Shown here: in pieces, positions 16,356-26,519 of the stretch
Numbering within the stretch: position 1 is the stretch's first letter
Layout of the letters: every line of letters starts with the position of its first letter
Origin: Corallococcus macrosporus
Lineage (GTDB): Bacteria > Myxococcota > Myxococcia > Myxococcales > Myxococcaceae
Direction: 5' to 3'
Length of the DNA stretch: 64,000 nt
Assembly: GCF_017302985.1 (NCBI RefSeq)
Contig: NZ_JAFIMU010000007.1
Span: 1,860,001-1,924,000 of the forward strand
Notes under the pieces: generated by a model
The model's input: the letters and a program-made list of their open reading frames with translations, nothing else
Told to the model about the DNA's origin: nothing
Database searches by the model: none
Translations under genes and position numbers: made by a program

Positions 16356-16382
16356 CCGCACCCCTGCGACTCCCGGTGCGGC
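16355..16382 (+). other. Hairpin after atpH without a clear U-tract
   Basis: GCCGCACC pairs with GGTGCGGC around a 12-nt loop, directly overlapping the atpH stop. No T-run follows, so it may be a 3' stabilising or Rho-assisted structure rather than an intrinsic terminator. Confidence 0.35.
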
Positions 16383-16455
16383 TGACGTGCCGGGTTGTCC
16401 GGGTTGCCCCGCAGTCCTAGTCAAACCTGTATTTCCCGTTGGCTCCGGGAATGGG

Positions 16456-16461
16456 TATACT
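16456..16461 (+). promoter_or_regulatory. Candidate -10 element before the degenerate kinase gene
   Basis: TATACT stands out in a GC-rich gap about 45 bp before ATG 16507. The matching -35 position 17 bp upstream reads TTCCCG, which is weak. It suggests that the kinase-like gene has its own promoter rather than depending on atpH. Confidence 0.35.
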
Positions 16462-16506
16462 TCTGGTCAACGCGGACAAGCCCGCGTTTTCCGAGACGAC
16501 CCGCCC

Positions 16507-17988
16507 ATGCCGCAGCCTGTGTTCCAACGGCTTCCCGGAGCCCTTCCGTCCCCGGGGATTCCCGAGGAGACCCTGCCCTTCCTGGGAGCGCTGCTCAACG
16601 CGCCGGGTTGGGGGGTGGCGCTGGTGGACGGCGACTCCCGCCTCGTCTGGATGAACGACCTGCTGGCGCAGCTGTGCGGCCGGCCGTCGGCGCTCTGCGC
16701 GGGGCGCTTCCTGTCGGAGGCCTGGCCGGGCCTGGCGCCGCCGCTGTCGCCGCTGCTGGCGCGGGCGCTGTCCGGCGAGCGCGTGGCGGAGGAGCTGGTG
16801 TCGGGCCGCTTCGGCGAGGTGGGCACGCTGCGCCACCTCACCGTGAGCGCGATGCCGGCGGCCCCCGCGGGCGTGCTGCTGCTCCTGCGTGACACCTCCA
16901 CCCGGCTGCGCGAGGACGCGGAGCTGCGCGCCAGCGAGGAGCACATGCGCTCCATCGTGGAGATCTCCTGCGACGGGTACTTCTTCCACGACCGCGGCCA
17001 CTTCCTGGAGATCAGCCCCGGCCTGGGGCGCCTCCTGGGCTATTACGAGACGGCGGAGCTGATCGGCCGGAACATCCTGGACTGCGTGGCGCCGGAGTTC
17101 CGCGCCCCCGCCCGCGACGTGATGGAGCGCGGCGTGGAGGCCCCGTACGAGCTGGCGGTGCTCCACCGCGACGGCCGCCGCATCCCCGTGGAGGTCATGG
17201 GCCGGCCGGCCACCTTCCAGGGGCGCGCGGTGCGCATGGGCGCGGTGTGGGACGTGAGCACCCGCAAGGCCACCGAGGAGCGGCTGATGCGGATGGAGCA
17301 CTTCCGCGACCAGTTCCTGGACGCGGCGGGGGACGGCTTCAAGGCGCCGCTCCAGACGCTCCAGTACGACGTGCTCGCCCTCCAGCACGCTGCGTCCCTG
17401 CCGGAGGACCTGACGGAGCAGGTGGGGCGGGTGGGCCAGGGCGTGCGCCGCGTGGAACGGCTGATCCGCCAGCTGCTGGACTTCACCCGCGCCCGGCTGT
17501 CCAACGGCCTGCCCGTGCACCCCACCTCCATCCACCTGGGCCAGCTGGCCGAGCGCGTGGTGGCGGACCGGCGCACCGCCCACCCGGGCCGCGACCTGCG
17601 GCTCGTCACCCAGGGCGACCTGAAGGGCACCTGGGACGGCGAGCGCCTCTTCCAGTTGATGGACTCGCTGGTGGGCAACGCCCTGCACCACGGCCCGGTG
17701 TCCTCTTCCGTGGTGCTCCAAGTACACGGGCGCTGGGACGGGGTGACGGTCCAGGTGCACGACCCGGACTGCCGGGTGCCGCCGGAGTATCAGGGCACCC
17801 TCTTCGAGCCGTTCAAGCACCGCGCCGTCTGCGCCGCGGACGACGGGCTGGGGCTGTCGCTCTTCATCGTGCGGCAGATCGCCCTGGCCCACGGCGGGCG
17901 CATCTCCGTGGAGTCAGGCGCGGCGGACGGCACCCGCTTCATCGTGTGGCTGCCCCGCGAGGACGCCCCCTCCACGTCCGGCCCCTGA
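16507..17988 (+). CDS. PAS-containing histidine-kinase-like protein lacking the phospho-acceptor His
   Basis: 493 aa. It has two PAS-type sensor regions (about 20-130, GWGVALVDGDSRLVWMND; and 140-260, DGYFFHDRGHFLEISPGLGRLLGY with the PAC end VRMGAVWDVSTRKA). A DHp/ATPase module follows. In the H-box the usual SHELRTPL is GDGFKAPL, so the His is replaced by Asp276. The N-box Asn is kept (VGNALHHG). The G1 DxGxG is replaced by DPDCR. The G2 box GLGLSLFIV is intact. This points to a non-autophosphorylating pseudokinase, perhaps an allosteric partner of another kinase. No transmembrane segment, so cytoplasmic. It lies between atpH and atpA on the same strand. The start is ATG 16507. Confidence 0.8.
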   Translation: MPQPVFQRLPGALPSPGIPEETLPFLGALLNAPGWGVALVDGDSRLVWMNDLLAQLCGRPSALCAGRFLSEAWPGLAPPLSPLLARALSGERVAEELVSGRFGEVGTLRHLTVSAMPAAPAGVLLLLRDTSTRLREDAELRASEEHMRSIVEISCDGYFFHDRGHFLEISPGLGRLLGYYETAELIGRNILDCVAPEFRAPARDVMERGVEAPYELAVLHRDGRRIPVEVMGRPATFQGRAVRMGAVWDVSTRKATEERLMRMEHFRDQFLDAAGDGFKAPLQTLQYDVLALQHAASLPEDLTEQVGRVGQGVRRVERLIRQLLDFTRARLSNGLPVHPTSIHLGQLAERVVADRRTAHPGRDLRLVTQGDLKGTWDGERLFQLMDSLVGNALHHGPVSSSVVLQVHGRWDGVTVQVHDPDCRVPPEYQGTLFEPFKHRAVCAADDGLGLSLFIVRQIALAHGGRISVESGAADGTRFIVWLPREDAPSTSGP

Positions 17989-18239
17989 AGGCTCGGGCGG
18001 GTCTCCGTGGAGCCGTGAGCGCCGGGGGCGCCGGGCATGGGGGCGGGCGGGGCCTCCCCCGTCCGGGCCGCCGGCTTACGTCCGCGATAAAGGGGTCCGG
18101 GGGTCGGGGAAGTCGCGGGCGCGTGGTGCGTTGCGATGGGACCGGTGCCCGTGATAGGGGGCCACCCGGTACATCAAGATTCGCGGCGGCCATCCCCGTT
18201 CTCCTCCGGCCGCCCCCTCCGCAAGGACGCTAGACGCCC

Positions 18240-19787
<1,548 letters not shown>

Positions 19788-19821
19788 TCTTTCGCGCCCC
19801 ACGCGCGGTGCCGTAACGACA

Positions 19822-19860
19822 GCCCCGTCCTCCCTTCACCGGGAGGCGGGGCTTTTCGTT
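19822..19860 (+). terminator. Strong intrinsic terminator after atpA
   Basis: GCCCCG-T-CCTCCC pairs with GGGAGG-CGGGGC (12 bp with one bulged T) around TTCACC, followed by TTTTCGTTTG. It ends the atpA transcript. The HAD gene converges from the other side. Confidence 0.85.
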
Positions 19861-19876
19861 TGTCCCCGGAGCCCCT

Positions 19877-20725
19877 TCAGCGCAGCCGGGGCAGGATGGC
19901 GCGCAGGCTCTTGTCCGCGCTGCCGCGCGCGCCCAGGCGCTGCACGGCGGCGCGCTCGTAGGGCATCACGTTGGCGCGCTCCACCAGTTGCACGTGCGCG
20001 CCCAGCGCGGCGGGCATGGCCAGGTCCAGCTCGAAGATGTCGCCCGCGACGAGCGTGGACTCCGGGCCCGTGTGCGTGGCGTCCCAGATGCGCTTGAGCG
20101 CGGAGAAGTAGCGCCCGCGGCGCAGGTACACCGGCCGGCCCAGCACGCCGTCCAGGTGGAGCGCCTCCGGCAGCGCGTCGAAGCGGGCGTCCTTCGGCTG
20201 CGTGTCCTCCAGCTGGAACTTGCGCGCGTCGCCGAAGACCTTCAGCCGCTCGCGGCCCTTGGGGGCCAGCTTGTCCAGCTTCGCCTCCACCAGCTCCGTG
20301 TGCGCGTTGGTCACCACGGACACGGGCAGGCCCGTGGCCAGCAGCGCCTCCAGCACCTCCTTCGCCTCCGCCTTGAAGGCCGTGGCCGAGTGCCGGTACG
20401 CGTCCCGGTACAGCGTCTGCACCGTGTCCGTGCGCACGGCTTCGTCGTCGCCCTTGCCGAAGCGCTGGAGCAGCCGGTGCGCGGTGCAGGTGGCCGTCAG
20501 GTAGGGGTCCGCGGTGGCCGGCGCCACGATGCGCCCGGACACCTCCCAGCCGTACTGGTCCACGCCCTCATGCAGCGCGGCGACCTCCTCCGCCCACGCC
20601 TGGGACGCGTCCTGTCCCAGCACCCCGTACAGCGCTTGCTGGAAGTGCTGGAGGAAGGGCTCGCCCTCCGCCAGCACGTCCGTGAAGGTCCCATCGAAGT
20701 CCAGCACCACGCACGCGATCGCCAT
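19877..20725 (-). CDS. HAD-superfamily hydrolase
   Basis: 282 aa. HAD motif I is at the N-terminus (VVLDFDGTFTDV, nucleophile Asp9 and acid Asp11). Motif II is the Thr of LPVSVVTNAHTELVEAKLD. A Lys follows in a basic stretch, and motif IV is STLVAGDIFELDLAMPAALG. The cap lies between motifs I and II (C1-type, helical). Such proteins are phosphatases of small phosphorylated metabolites; the substrate is not predictable. ATG 20725 is supported by AAGGA about eight bases upstream. The same reading frame stays open far upstream to 23596, but that part is antisense to the kinase gene and is not coding. Confidence 0.85.
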   Translation of the reverse strand: MAIACVVLDFDGTFTDVLAEGEPFLQHFQQALYGVLGQDASQAWAEEVAALHEGVDQYGWEVSGRIVAPATADPYLTATCTAHRLLQRFGKGDDEAVRTDTVQTLYRDAYRHSATAFKAEAKEVLEALLATGLPVSVVTNAHTELVEAKLDKLAPKGRERLKVFGDARKFQLEDTQPKDARFDALPEALHLDGVLGRPVYLRRGRYFSALKRIWDATHTGPESTLVAGDIFELDLAMPAALGAHVQLVERANVMPYERAAVQRLGARGSADKSLRAILPRLR

Positions 20726-20941
20726 CCACCGGTCCTTGAAGCCCGGCCGTCCGAAGCACGGCCGTGAACGAAAGCCCCGAATGACGCCCCGTCGGCGGCT
20801 CCGAATCAAGCCCCCTGCCCTGCCCGCGGGTGGAGGCAGGTGCCAACTCCCGGAAAGCCGGGTCCAACCCGGGTCGGGTGGTCCCGCATCGTTGCCACCC
20901 CCACCCTTGAATCTCCCGCGGGGGAGGGGGGCTCCGCGCTC

Positions 20942-23539
20942 ATGTCCGAGCCGACTGGCACCTTTCTGGCGGAGTCCACACCCGTACCGCAGGAGTGGCT
21001 GCGCACGGTGCTGCAGCTGCTGCCCGTGGGGGTGGTCATCGTGGACACGGCGGGCCGCCTGCTCGCGGCCAACGCCGCCGCGAACGCGCTGTGGGGACAG
21101 CCCGCGCTGACGGGGATGCGGCTGGAGAACTTCGGCGGCTTCGAGGCGTACTGGCCCGGCACCGGCAAGCGGCTGCGCGGCGAGGACTGGGCCGTGGCGC
21201 GCACGCTGAAGAGCCGGCAGACCGTGTCCAACGAGGAGGTGGACATCGTCGGCAAGGACGGCGCGCGCCGCACCATCCTCAACTCCGCCGCGCCGCTGTA
21301 CTCGGCCGAGGGCCAGCTGGTGGGCGCGGTGAACATCAACGTGGACATCACCGAGCGCAAGGCCACCGAGCGCGCGGAGTTCTTCGTCAGCGAGGCGAGC
21401 CGGCTGCTGGCGGAGTCGCTGGACTGGGAGACGACGCTCAAGGCCGTGGCGCGGCTGGCCACGCTGGAGTGGGCGGACTACTGCATGGTGGACGTGCTGG
21501 GCGCGGATGGCGAGCTGCACCGGCTGGCGCTCAGCTCGAGGGACCCGCGCAAGCAGGCGCTGCTGGACCAGACGCTGGGCTTTCCGCCGAAGGCGGGCTC
21601 CGGCTCGCCGCTGGCCCAGGTGCTCACGCGGGGCAAGCCCGTGCTCGTCGCGGACATCACGCCCCAGTGGCTGGACGCGGCGTCGCGCTCGCCCGAGCAC
21701 CGCCGGCTGCTGGATGCGCTGGCGCCGCGCTCCTCCATGCTGCTGCCGCTGGCGGTGGGGCAGCGGCGCTTTGGCATCATCAACCTGGTCTCCGCGTCCC
21801 CCGCGCGCCGCTACACCCGGCGCGACCTGGGGTACGCCACGGAGTTCGCCCGCCGCGCGGCCCTGGCGGTGGAGAGCGCCCGGCTGTACCGCGAGGCCCG
21901 CGAGGCCCTGCGCGAGCGCGACGCGTCCGCGGCCATGCTGGAGGCCTTCTTCGCCGCGTCGCCGGTGGGCATGGGCTTCGTGAATCAGGAACTGCGCTAC
22001 GTGCGGCTCAACAAGGTCATCGCGGAGAACAACGGCATCCCCCTGGAGCGTCACCTGGACCTCACGCCCCGCGAGCTGATGGGCCCGGCGGGCGGCCCCA
22101 TCGAGGACCTGCTGCGCCAGGTGCTGGAGTCCGAGGTCGCCGTGGTGGACAACCCGGTGCAGTACGTCGCGGGCCCGGAGCCGCGCACCTTCCTGGCCAC
22201 GTACTTCCCCGTGCGCTCCGGCACGGAGCTGCTGGGCGTGGGCGGCGTGGTGCGCGAAATCACCGAGCAGCGCCGCATGGAGGACCACCTGCGCTTCCTC
22301 ACGGACGCCACCACCCGGCTGGCCACGTCGCTGGACTGGCGCACCACCGTGCGCAACGTGGCGGAGCTGGTGGTGGCGCAGCTGGCGGACTACTGCCTGG
22401 TGGACATGCTGGGCGAGGACGGCGAGCACCTGGAGCGCGTGGAGCGCCGCGCCCGCGACGACGAGCTCCAGGCCCGGCTGGAGAAGTCCATGCCCTACGC
22501 GCCGCCCCCCGGCGCCCGCACCGTCCTGCGCCGCGTGCTGGAGACGGGACGCCCGGAGCTGGTGGCGGAGGTGGACGAGGCCGCCATGCAAGCCTTCGCC
22601 GTCAACGAGGTCCACCGGGACGTGCTGGAGGGGTTGAGCCCACGCTCGGTGATGGTCGTCCCGCTGATGGCGCGCGGGCGCACGCTGGGCATCGTGAGCG
22701 CGGCGACGTGCTCCCCCACGCGGCGCTTCAGCATGCGGGACCTGTCGCAGCTGGAGGACCTGGCCTGGCGCGCGGCGCTCGCGGTGGACAACGCGCGGCT
22801 GTACCGGCAGGCCGAGCAGGCCGTGGCCGCGCGCGACGAGTTCGTGGCGGTGGCGACGCACGAGCTGCGCACGCCCCTGTCCGCGCTGCGCCTGCAGCTG
22901 ACGTCGCTGCAGCGCTCGGTGGACAAGCTGCCCTCGGAGGAGTCCGAGCGGCTGGGCCAGGGGCTCGCGGGGGCGCTGCGGCAGGCGGAGCGGCTGACGC
23001 GGCTGGTGACGCACCTGTTCGACGTGGCGCGGCTGGGCACGGGGCAGATGGCGCTGGAGCTGGGCGCGGTGGAGCTGTCCTCGCTGGTGCACGCGCTGGT
23101 GGCGCGCATGGAGGAGGCGCTGGCCACGGCGGGCTGCGTGGCGGTGGTGCACGCGGACGCGCCGGTGGTGGCGCTGGCGGACCGGCCGCGCGTGGAGCAG
23201 GTGCTGATGAACCTGCTCACCAACGCGATGAAGTACGCGCCGGGCCTGCCGGTGGAGCTGTACGTGGAGCGCGAGGGCGACCGGGCCGTCATCGCCGTGC
23301 GGGACTGGGGCCCCGGCATCCCCCCGGAGGCGCGCGAGCGCATCTTCGAGCGCTTCACCCGCAACACCGGCGCGCACGCGCGCGCGAGCCTGGGCCTGGG
23401 CCTCTACATCTCCCGGCAGCTTGCCCGCGCGCACGGCGGCGACCTGTTCGTGGAGTCGCCGCCGGACGGCGGGCCCGGCTCGCGCTTCGTGCTGCACCTG
23501 CCCCGGTGGAAGAAACCGTCCGGAACGGCCCCGGGGTGA
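20942..23539 (+). CDS. PAS-GAF-PAS-GAF sensor histidine kinase
   Basis: 865 aa. PAS1 is at about 20-140, GAF1 145-320, PAS2 335-450, GAF2 455-625, and HisKA/HATPase 635-860. The phospho-acceptor is His640 (VATHELRTPLSALR). The N-box MNLLTNAMKYAPG, G1 RDWGPGIPPEA and G2 LGLGLYISRQLARAHGG are intact, so it should be active. No transmembrane segments are visible, so it is a soluble cytoplasmic sensor. The two GAF domains resemble each other strongly (SLDWETTLKAVARL and SLDWRTTVRNVAEL; both then ADYC-VD-LG-DGE), indicating internal duplication of a PAS-GAF unit. No response regulator is adjacent (orphan), as is common in myxobacteria. A G-rich GGGGAGGGGGG lies upstream of ATG 20942. Confidence 0.92.
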   Translation: MSEPTGTFLAESTPVPQEWLRTVLQLLPVGVVIVDTAGRLLAANAAANALWGQPALTGMRLENFGGFEAYWPGTGKRLRGEDWAVARTLKSRQTVSNEEVDIVGKDGARRTILNSAAPLYSAEGQLVGAVNINVDITERKATERAEFFVSEASRLLAESLDWETTLKAVARLATLEWADYCMVDVLGADGELHRLALSSRDPRKQALLDQTLGFPPKAGSGSPLAQVLTRGKPVLVADITPQWLDAASRSPEHRRLLDALAPRSSMLLPLAVGQRRFGIINLVSASPARRYTRRDLGYATEFARRAALAVESARLYREAREALRERDASAAMLEAFFAASPVGMGFVNQELRYVRLNKVIAENNGIPLERHLDLTPRELMGPAGGPIEDLLRQVLESEVAVVDNPVQYVAGPEPRTFLATYFPVRSGTELLGVGGVVREITEQRRMEDHLRFLTDATTRLATSLDWRTTVRNVAELVVAQLADYCLVDMLGEDGEHLERVERRARDDELQARLEKSMPYAPPPGARTVLRRVLETGRPELVAEVDEAAMQAFAVNEVHRDVLEGLSPRSVMVVPLMARGRTLGIVSAATCSPTRRFSMRDLSQLEDLAWRAALAVDNARLYRQAEQAVAARDEFVAVATHELRTPLSALRLQLTSLQRSVDKLPSEESERLGQGLAGALRQAERLTRLVTHLFDVARLGTGQMALELGAVELSSLVHALVARMEEALATAGCVAVVHADAPVVALADRPRVEQVLMNLLTNAMKYAPGLPVELYVEREGDRAVIAVRDWGPGIPPEARERIFERFTRNTGAHARASLGLGLYISRQLARAHGGDLFVESPPDGGPGSRFVLHLPRWKKPSGTAPG

Positions 23540-23596
23540 AGCAGGCGGGCGCATGTCGCACGGCGCCCACCTTGCCGCCCACCCCCTCGGGGCCAT

Positions 23597-23602
23597 TACC
23601 CT
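23597..23602 (+). promoter_or_regulatory. Leaderless-type -10 box for the 23611 gene
   Basis: TACCCT eight bases before ATG 23611, in a gap without a Shine-Dalgarno. Confidence 0.4.
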
Positions 23603-23610
23603 TGCGGGCC

Positions 23611-24477
23611 ATGGACGACGCGCGGACGACAGCAGCGCTCGGACGCTGGCGGTGGCTGCCCTGGGGGCTGCTGGCCGTCGCGGTGACGGTGGCCTCCACG
23701 GGCGCGTGGCTGGGCTCGCGCTCGCTCCAGGCGCTGGAGGCCCGGAGCGCGCAACTGGAGCGCGAGGCCGCCGAGTCCGAGGCCCACGTCGCGCAGCTCC
23801 AGACGCTGCGGCACGCCATGGAGCGCAGGCTGCGCGCGCTGGAGCGCCAGCAGCAGGCGCAGGAGTGGGGCGGCGCCGCGGCGGAGCTCCAGGCGAAGAA
23901 CGCGGAGGCCCAGCAGACGCGGCGCGAGGCGGCGCTCGAGGCGCTGGGCAGGTCGCTGCAGGACGCGCTCAAGGCGGGCGACGTGGCGCTCTCCCTGGAG
24001 GACGACGCCCTGCGCGTGGAGGTGTCCGAGCGGATCCTCTTCGCGCCCGCGAGCCTGTCGCTCACGCCGGAGGGCGCCGCCGTGCTGAAGCAGGCCGCGG
24101 CGGTGTTCCGGGGCCCGCTCATGGACCACCGCGTGGCGGTGGAGGCGCACACCGACGAGGTGCTCCCCGCCACACCGGGCAGCCCCGCCACCACCGCGTG
24201 GGAGCTGTCCGCCGCGCGGGCCGTGGCGGTGGTGCGCCAGCTGGGCGAGCGCGAGGGGCTGGCCCCGGAGCGCCTGAGCGCCACGGGCCACGCCGCGCAC
24301 CGGCCGCTGGTGCCCAACGACAGCCCGCCCCACCGCGCCAGCAACCGCCGCGTCACGCTGCGGCTGTTCCCCACGCCGGTGACCCCGGAGAGCGCGGCCG
24401 TGGCCCGCACGGAGCCGCCGTCGCGCCCCCTGAAGCGCCAGGCGAAGGCGAAGGCCAAGAAGACCGCGCAACGCTGA
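23611..24477 (+). CDS. MotB/OmpA-like peptidoglycan-associating membrane protein
   Basis: 288 aa. It has a short cytoplasmic start, one TM helix (LPWGLLAVAVTVASTGAWLG, about 16-35), then a coiled coil (about 40-110, LQALEARSAQLEREAAESEA...). An OmpA/MotB C-terminal domain follows: ILFAPASLSLTPEGAAVLKQ, VEAHTDE, TAWELSAARAVAVVRQL, GHAAHRPLVPND, RASNRRVTLRL. The motif order matches the peptidoglycan-binding domain of MotB-like proteins (GHTD becomes AHTD). The C-terminus is a basic Lys/Ala tail. There is no MotA partner nearby and myxobacteria have no flagella, so a structural or motility-anchor role is possible. It is downstream of the kinase gene by 71 bp, with its own TANNNT box. Confidence 0.85.
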   Translation: MDDARTTAALGRWRWLPWGLLAVAVTVASTGAWLGSRSLQALEARSAQLEREAAESEAHVAQLQTLRHAMERRLRALERQQQAQEWGGAAAELQAKNAEAQQTRREAALEALGRSLQDALKAGDVALSLEDDALRVEVSERILFAPASLSLTPEGAAVLKQAAAVFRGPLMDHRVAVEAHTDEVLPATPGSPATTAWELSAARAVAVVRQLGEREGLAPERLSATGHAAHRPLVPNDSPPHRASNRRVTLRLFPTPVTPESAAVARTEPPSRPLKRQAKAKAKKTAQR

Positions 24478-24559
24478 CGCGCGGACGCGGTGAATAGACC
24501 GCCCGCTCGCACGTCGGGGAAACAGAGGGCTTCTCCCCGCCCCACCCCCGGAGCCTCCC

Positions 24560-25453
24560 GTGTCCGCCTTCCGCCCCGCGCTGTGCGCCACCTTCGCCGC
24601 CGGCCTCCTCCTCGCGGCGCCCGCCGCGGAGGCCCGCTTCGGCAAGAAGTCGCCGGACACCTCCGACAGCAAGAAGGACGACGACGACAAGGGCTCCCAG
24701 GTCCACGCCGCGACGCCCATCCGCTCCGGCTCCCGGGACGAGGCCCCCAGCCGCCCTCCTCCCTCGCGCGACGACGACTGCTGCGACGCCGCGCCTTCAC
24801 GCGGCCGGGCCTCCTACTCCGCGCGCATCTACGGCGACGGCCTCCTGGCCGCCGCGGAGCTGCTGGCCCTCGCCGTGGACGGCGCGGACGACCCGCGGCC
24901 CGTGGACATGGCCGTCCGCGAGCAGCGCCCCTCGCAGCCGCTCGACGTGCGCCTGGGCCTCAACGTCGGCGCCATGGGCGGCGGCACCTCCGGGGACGTC
25001 TTCCTGGGCATCGAGGGCGAAGCGCTGGGCTTCGCGGTGCAGGGCACGCAGCTGACGCTGCCCACCGACGACGGCACCCGCGGCACGGATGAGCTCCGCC
25101 TCGCCGTCGTGCATCTCACCTGGGCCGCCCTGTCCACCGACCGCGTGCGCTGGCGCTTCGAGGGCGGCCTCTCCACCGCCCACGCGCCGGACGTCACCTT
25201 CGTGGGCCCCAGCCTCGCCACGTCCCTGGAGGCCTGCCTGGTGGGCCCGCTGGACGTGGAGGCGCGCGTGCAGGGCACCGCCGGCACCTACCGGCAACTG
25301 GACGCCAGCGCGGGCCTCGCGGTGCACCTGGGCGCCCTCAACCTGCGCGGCGGCGTGCGCGGGCTCATCCTGGACGACGCGGGCAGGGTGGACGGCGTCC
25401 AGCACGTGGACCGCTTCGTGGGCCCCTACGCGGGCGCCGGCTTCGTCTTCTAG
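24560..25453 (+). CDS. Secreted protein, paralogue 1 of a tandem pair
   Basis: 297 aa, no known family. Signal peptide ALCATFAAGLLLAAPAAEA is followed by ARFGKKSPDTSDSKKDDDDK, an Asp/Lys-rich linker, a variable region with two adjacent Cys (DDDCCDAAP), and a C-terminal ~170-residue beta-rich domain (VRLGLNVGAMGGGTSGDVFLGIEGEALGFAVQG ... VHLGALNLRGGVRGL ... FVGPYAGAGFVF) ending in Phe, suggestive of an outer-membrane barrel. It starts with GTG at 24560. The gene 160 bp downstream encodes a clear paralogue with the same organisation. Confidence 0.65.
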   Translation: MSAFRPALCATFAAGLLLAAPAAEARFGKKSPDTSDSKKDDDDKGSQVHAATPIRSGSRDEAPSRPPPSRDDDCCDAAPSRGRASYSARIYGDGLLAAAELLALAVDGADDPRPVDMAVREQRPSQPLDVRLGLNVGAMGGGTSGDVFLGIEGEALGFAVQGTQLTLPTDDGTRGTDELRLAVVHLTWAALSTDRVRWRFEGGLSTAHAPDVTFVGPSLATSLEACLVGPLDVEARVQGTAGTYRQLDASAGLAVHLGALNLRGGVRGLILDDAGRVDGVQHVDRFVGPYAGAGFVF

Positions 25454-25613
25454 GCCCCGGGTGTCCGGGGGTGCACATGCGCCCTTCCGGACACCGTCCC
25501 CCACCCCGGGGGCGCTGGTCTCCGGCGGGGTGCTGGGGGTTGAATATTCCGGGCGAGCAGGCGTCCAGATGCGCGCGGCCCATCCCGTGGGCCCATGAAG
25601 AGGAGGGGTCGCC

Positions 25614-26453
25614 GTGGGCTTCTGGAAGACGCTGTGTGCCACGCTTGCTGTCGCTGTCCTGCTGGGGTCCGCGCCCGCGGAGGCCCGCTTCGGCAAGCGC
25701 TCCAAGCCGGGCACCTCCGACTCGAAGGGCTCCGACGACAAGGACGACCGCAAGCACGAACACCGCGCCACCCCGGTGGGCCGCCCCTCCGACGCGCCGG
25801 TGCGCTCCAGCGTGCGCGCCTCCGGCGTCGGCGTGGGCTGGTTCGACGTGCTCTTCGTCAGCGGCCCGGCCAGCTACCACCGCCGCGCGCGCGTGGCGGC
25901 CCCCCGCGGCGCCCGCGCTCCCCGCCCCGCGCCGCTCGTGCACCTGAACGTGCAGGGCAACAGCTTCGGCGACACCGGCGGCGCGCTGGACCTCTTCATG
26001 GCCCTGGACGGCCAGCGCTGGGGCATGGACGCGCGCGTGAGCGGCATCGCGCTGGACACGGACGACGGCTCGGACGGCAGCGACCGGCTGACGCTGCTGG
26101 ACGCGCACCTGACCATCTCGCCGTGGTCCACGGAGCGCGGCCGCTTCCGCCTGGAGGCCGGCATCGCCAGCGCGCACGCGCCGGACGCCATCTTCGTGGG
26201 CCCCAGCTTCGCCGCGTCGCTGGCGGCGTGCATCGGCCCGTCGCCCTTCGACGTGGAGGCGCGCATCCAGGCGGTGCCCTTCCCGCACCGTCAGGTGGAC
26301 ATGCAGGCCGGCCTGGCGATGCACCTGGGCGCCCTCAACCTGCGCGGCGGCTGGCGCACCCTGTACCTCAGCGACGCCGGCCAGCTGGACGACGGCGTGG
26401 TGCACGCGGACCTGTTCTCCGGTCCCTACCTGGGCCTCGGCCTGTCGTTCTGA
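25614..26453 (+). CDS. Secreted protein, paralogue 2 of a tandem pair
   Basis: 279 aa. It is homologous to the 24560 product. Both have a signal peptide ending AEA, then ARFGK(K/R)S, then TSDSK with an acidic stretch. They share SAHAPD-FVGPS-A-SL-AC in the C-terminal half and the HLGALNLRGG and FSGPYLGLGLSF-type ending with terminal Phe. The central linkers differ and the adjacent Cys pair of paralogue 1 is absent. GAGGAGGGG precedes GTG 25614. The C-terminal repeats of alternating hydrophobic residues fit a small barrel. Local gene duplication is the simplest history. Function is unknown; regulation is probably shared through similar AT-rich patches upstream. Confidence 0.65.
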   Translation: MGFWKTLCATLAVAVLLGSAPAEARFGKRSKPGTSDSKGSDDKDDRKHEHRATPVGRPSDAPVRSSVRASGVGVGWFDVLFVSGPASYHRRARVAAPRGARAPRPAPLVHLNVQGNSFGDTGGALDLFMALDGQRWGMDARVSGIALDTDDGSDGSDRLTLLDAHLTISPWSTERGRFRLEAGIASAHAPDAIFVGPSFAASLAACIGPSPFDVEARIQAVPFPHRQVDMQAGLAMHLGALNLRGGWRTLYLSDAGQLDDGVVHADLFSGPYLGLGLSF

Positions 26454-26470
26454 AGGCCGCGAGCCTGAAG

Positions 26471-26506
26471 TAAAAACTCCCGGGATCCCCAGCGGCCCCC
26501 GGGAGT
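26471..26506 (-). terminator. Intrinsic terminator of the nucleotidyltransferase gene
   Basis: ACTCCCGGG pairs with CCCGGGAGT (9 bp). On the minus strand it is followed by TTTTTACTTC, a good U-tract. In the plus direction the T-run is missing, so it mainly ends the 26520-27209 transcript. Confidence 0.75.
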
Positions 26507-26519
26507 GTTCGCGTCCGGG

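Noticed and set aside
19877-23596. Minus-strand frame of 1239 codons
   Set aside because: Only the last 282 codons (HAD protein) are real. The rest is antisense to the PAS-GAF kinase, with Arg/His/Gln-rich sequence typical of a high-GC shadow frame.
20995-23610. First 872 codons of a 1160-codon plus-strand frame
   Set aside because: This is a +1 shadow of the kinase gene. Only the part from 23611 (OmpA/MotB-like) is coding.
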